Source of the DNA: CAXMST01 sp038206985
GTDB taxonomy: Bacteria > Actinomycetota > Thermoleophilia > Solirubrobacterales > 70-9
Assembly: GCA_038206985.1 (NCBI GenBank)
Contig: JBBRAH010000064.1
Span: 1 to 8,019, forward strand
DNA length: 8,019 bases
Direction of reading: 5' to 3'
The translations under genes were made by a program, and so were the position numbers. This document shows, in pieces, positions 6,883 to 8,019 of the stretch. The notes under the pieces were generated by a model. The model worked only from the letters and a program-made list of their open reading frames with translations. It searched no databases and was not told the origin of the DNA. Position 1 is the first letter of the stretch. Each line of letters begins with the position of its first letter.

Positions 6883-7324
6883 AGACCCTCAGCTCAGCGG
6901 TCCAGGTCAGCCTGCCGGTGTCGCACTCGAAGCCCTCGAAGGTGGTGCCCTGCCAGCGGAAGGTGCCCTCGCCGTTAGTCAAGCGCCGGTTGAGATCACC
7001 CTTGAACTTGAACTCGAAGCCGATCTCCTTGTCCACGGCGCTGTGGGAGAAGCGGCCCTGGCGGTCCAATCGGATCGGGTCGCCAGGGTCGGACCCGAAG
7101 GTGACCCCCGAACGCTCTTCGGGCTCGCCGCAGCGAAAGCCGACGCGGACGTCATCCAGCCGCACCTTCCCCTTCTTCTCGACGAGCTTGAAGCGCAGCT
7201 TGCCCCTTGGCTCCATCTTCCCGCGCATCGTCTCGTAGTTCTGCGCGGCGCCGGCGTTAGCGCCCAGCATCGTCGCAACGATCGCGAACACGGCCAGCGC
7301 CGCGATACCCCCGATGAGCTTCAT
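6881..7324 (-). CDS. Exported protein of unknown function
   Basis: A 147-residue protein with a clear signal peptide: Lys2, hydrophobic core about 3-21, and AxA sites ANA (22-24) and AGA (24-26), so cleavage is likely after residue 24 or 26. No lipobox cysteine is present, so the product is probably released or wall-associated. The mature part alternates short charged and hydrophobic runs (KLRFKL, IGFEFKFKGDL, GTFRWQGTTFEGF), which suggests a beta-sheet domain. It has just two cysteines, Cys65 in GFRCGEPEE and Cys134 in FECDTGRLTWTAEL, which could form a disulfide (inference). The ending CxTGxxxWxAxxR resembles the close of small secreted beta proteins I associate with Thermoleophilia, but no named family is recognised. 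GGAGG lies 3 bases before the ATG, fixing the start. It has its own promoter-like sequence and gaps on both sides, so it appears to be a single-gene insertion between clpX and valS. Confidence 0.85.
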   Translation of the reverse strand: MKLIGGIAALAVFAIVATMLGANAGAAQNYETMRGKMEPRGKLRFKLVEKKGKVRLDDVRVGFRCGEPEERSGVTFGSDPGDPIRLDRQGRFSHSAVDKEIGFEFKFKGDLNRRLTNGEGTFRWQGTTFEGFECDTGRLTWTAELRV

Positions 7325-7368
7325 GTTCCTCCGGTCGTCCCGAGAGATCGCCGGATGCGGTCCCTGCT

Positions 7369-7402
7369 TGGAGGCCAAGATACGGGATCCCTCCGGCCTC
7401 CA
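7369..7402. repeat. Nested inverted repeat in the promoter of the exported-protein gene
   Basis: TGGAGGCC (7369-7376) and GGCCTCCA (7395-7402) are perfect 8-bp inverted arms separated by 18 bp. Inside the interval lies a perfect GGGATCCC palindrome (7384-7391). CTT before the left arm and AAG after the right arm extend the dyad if one base is bulged. The -10 element sits between the arms. It may be an operator, an RNA hairpin, or part of the end of clpX transcription; no T run supports the last. Confidence 0.55.
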
Positions 7403-7405
7403 CAA
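7377..7405 (-). promoter_or_regulatory. Sigma-70-type promoter for the exported-protein gene
   Basis: On the minus strand TTGTGG (7405-7400), a 17-bp spacer and TATCTT (7382-7377) give a -35/-10 pair with correct spacing; TATCTT matches TATAAT at four positions. The predicted start near 7370 leaves a leader of about 45 bases that contains the GGAGG ribosome site before the ATG at 7324. It lies in the 127-bp gap after clpX, so this gene can be expressed apart from clpX. Confidence 0.45.
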
Positions 7406-7451
7406 GCGCCGCGCAGAGTGTCGTGATCTGGCGCTCCCGGGTGCGCCCCAG

Positions 7452-8019
7452 CTAGCCCGCTTCTTCGACGTCCCGGAGGCTCTGCGGGAGCTTCTCGGGT
7501 GGCGCGGCCTGGGTGACCAGGGTCGGCTTGAGGCCCTTCTCGATCGTCTCGCGGGTGACGACGCACTTCTTGACATCGCGGCGCGAGGGCAGCTCGAACT
7601 GGACGTCCTGGAGCGTCTCCTCGATGATCGAGCGCAAGCCGCGGGCGCCGGTCTCGCGCTCGATCGCCTTGGTCGCGATCGCCTGCAGGGAGTCCGGAGC
7701 GAAGACCAGCTCGATCTCGTCGAAGTCGAAGAGCCGTTGGAACTGCTTGGTCAGCGCGTTGCGGGGCTCGGTCAGGATCGTGATCAGGTCATCGCGCTTG
7801 AGCTGGTTGATCGAGGCCATGACCGGCATGCGGCCGATGAACTCGGGGATCAACCCGTAGTCCATCAGGTCCTCGGGCAGCACCTGGGCGAAGAGCTCGC
7901 CGAGATCCTTCTCCTCCTTCGAGGAGACCGATGCACCGAAGCCGATGCCCTGGCGGCCGATCCGCTTCTCGATCACCTGGTCGAGACCGGCGAAGGAGCC
8001 ACCACAGATGAACAGGATG
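7452..8019 (-). CDS. clpX: ATP-dependent Clp protease ATP-binding subunit ClpX, C-terminal part
   Basis: ClpX is the hexameric AAA+ unfoldase that feeds substrates to the ClpP peptidase. The window holds the last 188 residues; the zinc-binding N-domain, Walker A and Walker B lie beyond base 8019. Visible landmarks, numbered within the fragment: LFICGGSFAGLD at 2-13, the IGF tripeptide at 25-27 that docks into ClpP in ClpP-partnered ClpX, GLIPEFIGRMPV at 55-66, EPRNALTKQFQ at 84-94, and the sensor-2 GARGLRSI at 124-131 with the expected arginine. The IGF loop implies that a ClpP partner exists in this genome. The tail after about residue 165 is rich in Pro, Gln and Glu and is variable in the family. 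clpP is often just upstream of clpX and would be outside the window. The stop is TAG at 7454-7452. Confidence 0.97.
   Translation of the reverse strand, partial: ILFICGGSFAGLDQVIEKRIGRQGIGFGASVSSKEEKDLGELFAQVLPEDLMDYGLIPEFIGRMPVMASINQLKRDDLITILTEPRNALTKQFQRLFDFDEIELVFAPDSLQAIATKAIERETGARGLRSIIEETLQDVQFELPSRRDVKKCVVTRETIEKGLKPTLVTQAAPPEKLPQSLRDVEEAG

Noticed and set aside
6395..7426. 343-codon plus-strand frame across the valS start and the exported-protein gene
   Set aside because: It runs opposite valS, the exported protein and its promoter. The exported protein has a signal peptide and a GGAGG ribosome site, so the minus strand is the coding one.
7325..7576. N-terminal extension of the exported protein to a start at 7576
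   Set aside because: The extension is an Arg/Ser/Pro-rich out-of-frame reading of the clpX 3' end and the gap. It would bury the signal peptide, while the ATG at 7324 has a ribosome site.

Overview
The window is high-GC bacterial chromosome with every supported gene on the minus strand, so transcription runs from high to low coordinates. Gene content and order (clpX, a secreted protein, valS, folC, a membrane microprotein, a double-zinc-ribbon membrane protein, ndk, maf, mreB), strong GC bias and several TTG starts suggest a deep-branching actinobacterium of the Thermoleophilia / Solirubrobacterales type. That placement is inference from memory of the family and was not tested by a tree.

Layout in transcription order. 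(1) 8019-7452: the C-terminal half of ClpX, the unfoldase of the ClpXP protease. (2) 7451-7325: a gap holding a promoter-like TTGTGG-17-TATCTT, with an inverted repeat around its -10 element. (3) 7324-6881: an exported protein of unknown function. (4) 6739-2818: valS (valyl-tRNA synthetase), then folC (folate synthase, 4-nt TTGA overlap with valS), then a 39-residue single-span membrane protein that begins inside the end of folC. This looks like one translationally coupled unit. (5) 2817-2723: a short gap with a GC-rich hairpin. (6) 2722-934: a membrane-anchored double zinc ribbon protein with a long basic tail, then ndk (nucleoside diphosphate kinase), then maf (nucleotide pyrophosphatase), closely packed. 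(7) 933-654: a 280-bp gap with a small GAAA-loop hairpin after maf and a possible mreB promoter. (8) 653-1: the N-terminal two thirds of MreB, the actin-like organiser of wall synthesis in rod-shaped cells.

Together these are mainly housekeeping genes: protein quality control, tRNA charging, folate, nucleotide balance and sanitation, and cell shape. No mobile element, CRISPR array, tRNA, rRNA or phage gene was seen, and no gap exceeds 300 bp. I found no convincing new multi-gene system. The least explained parts are the exported protein, the zinc ribbon membrane protein, the microprotein at the end of folC, and the dyad structures in the gaps.
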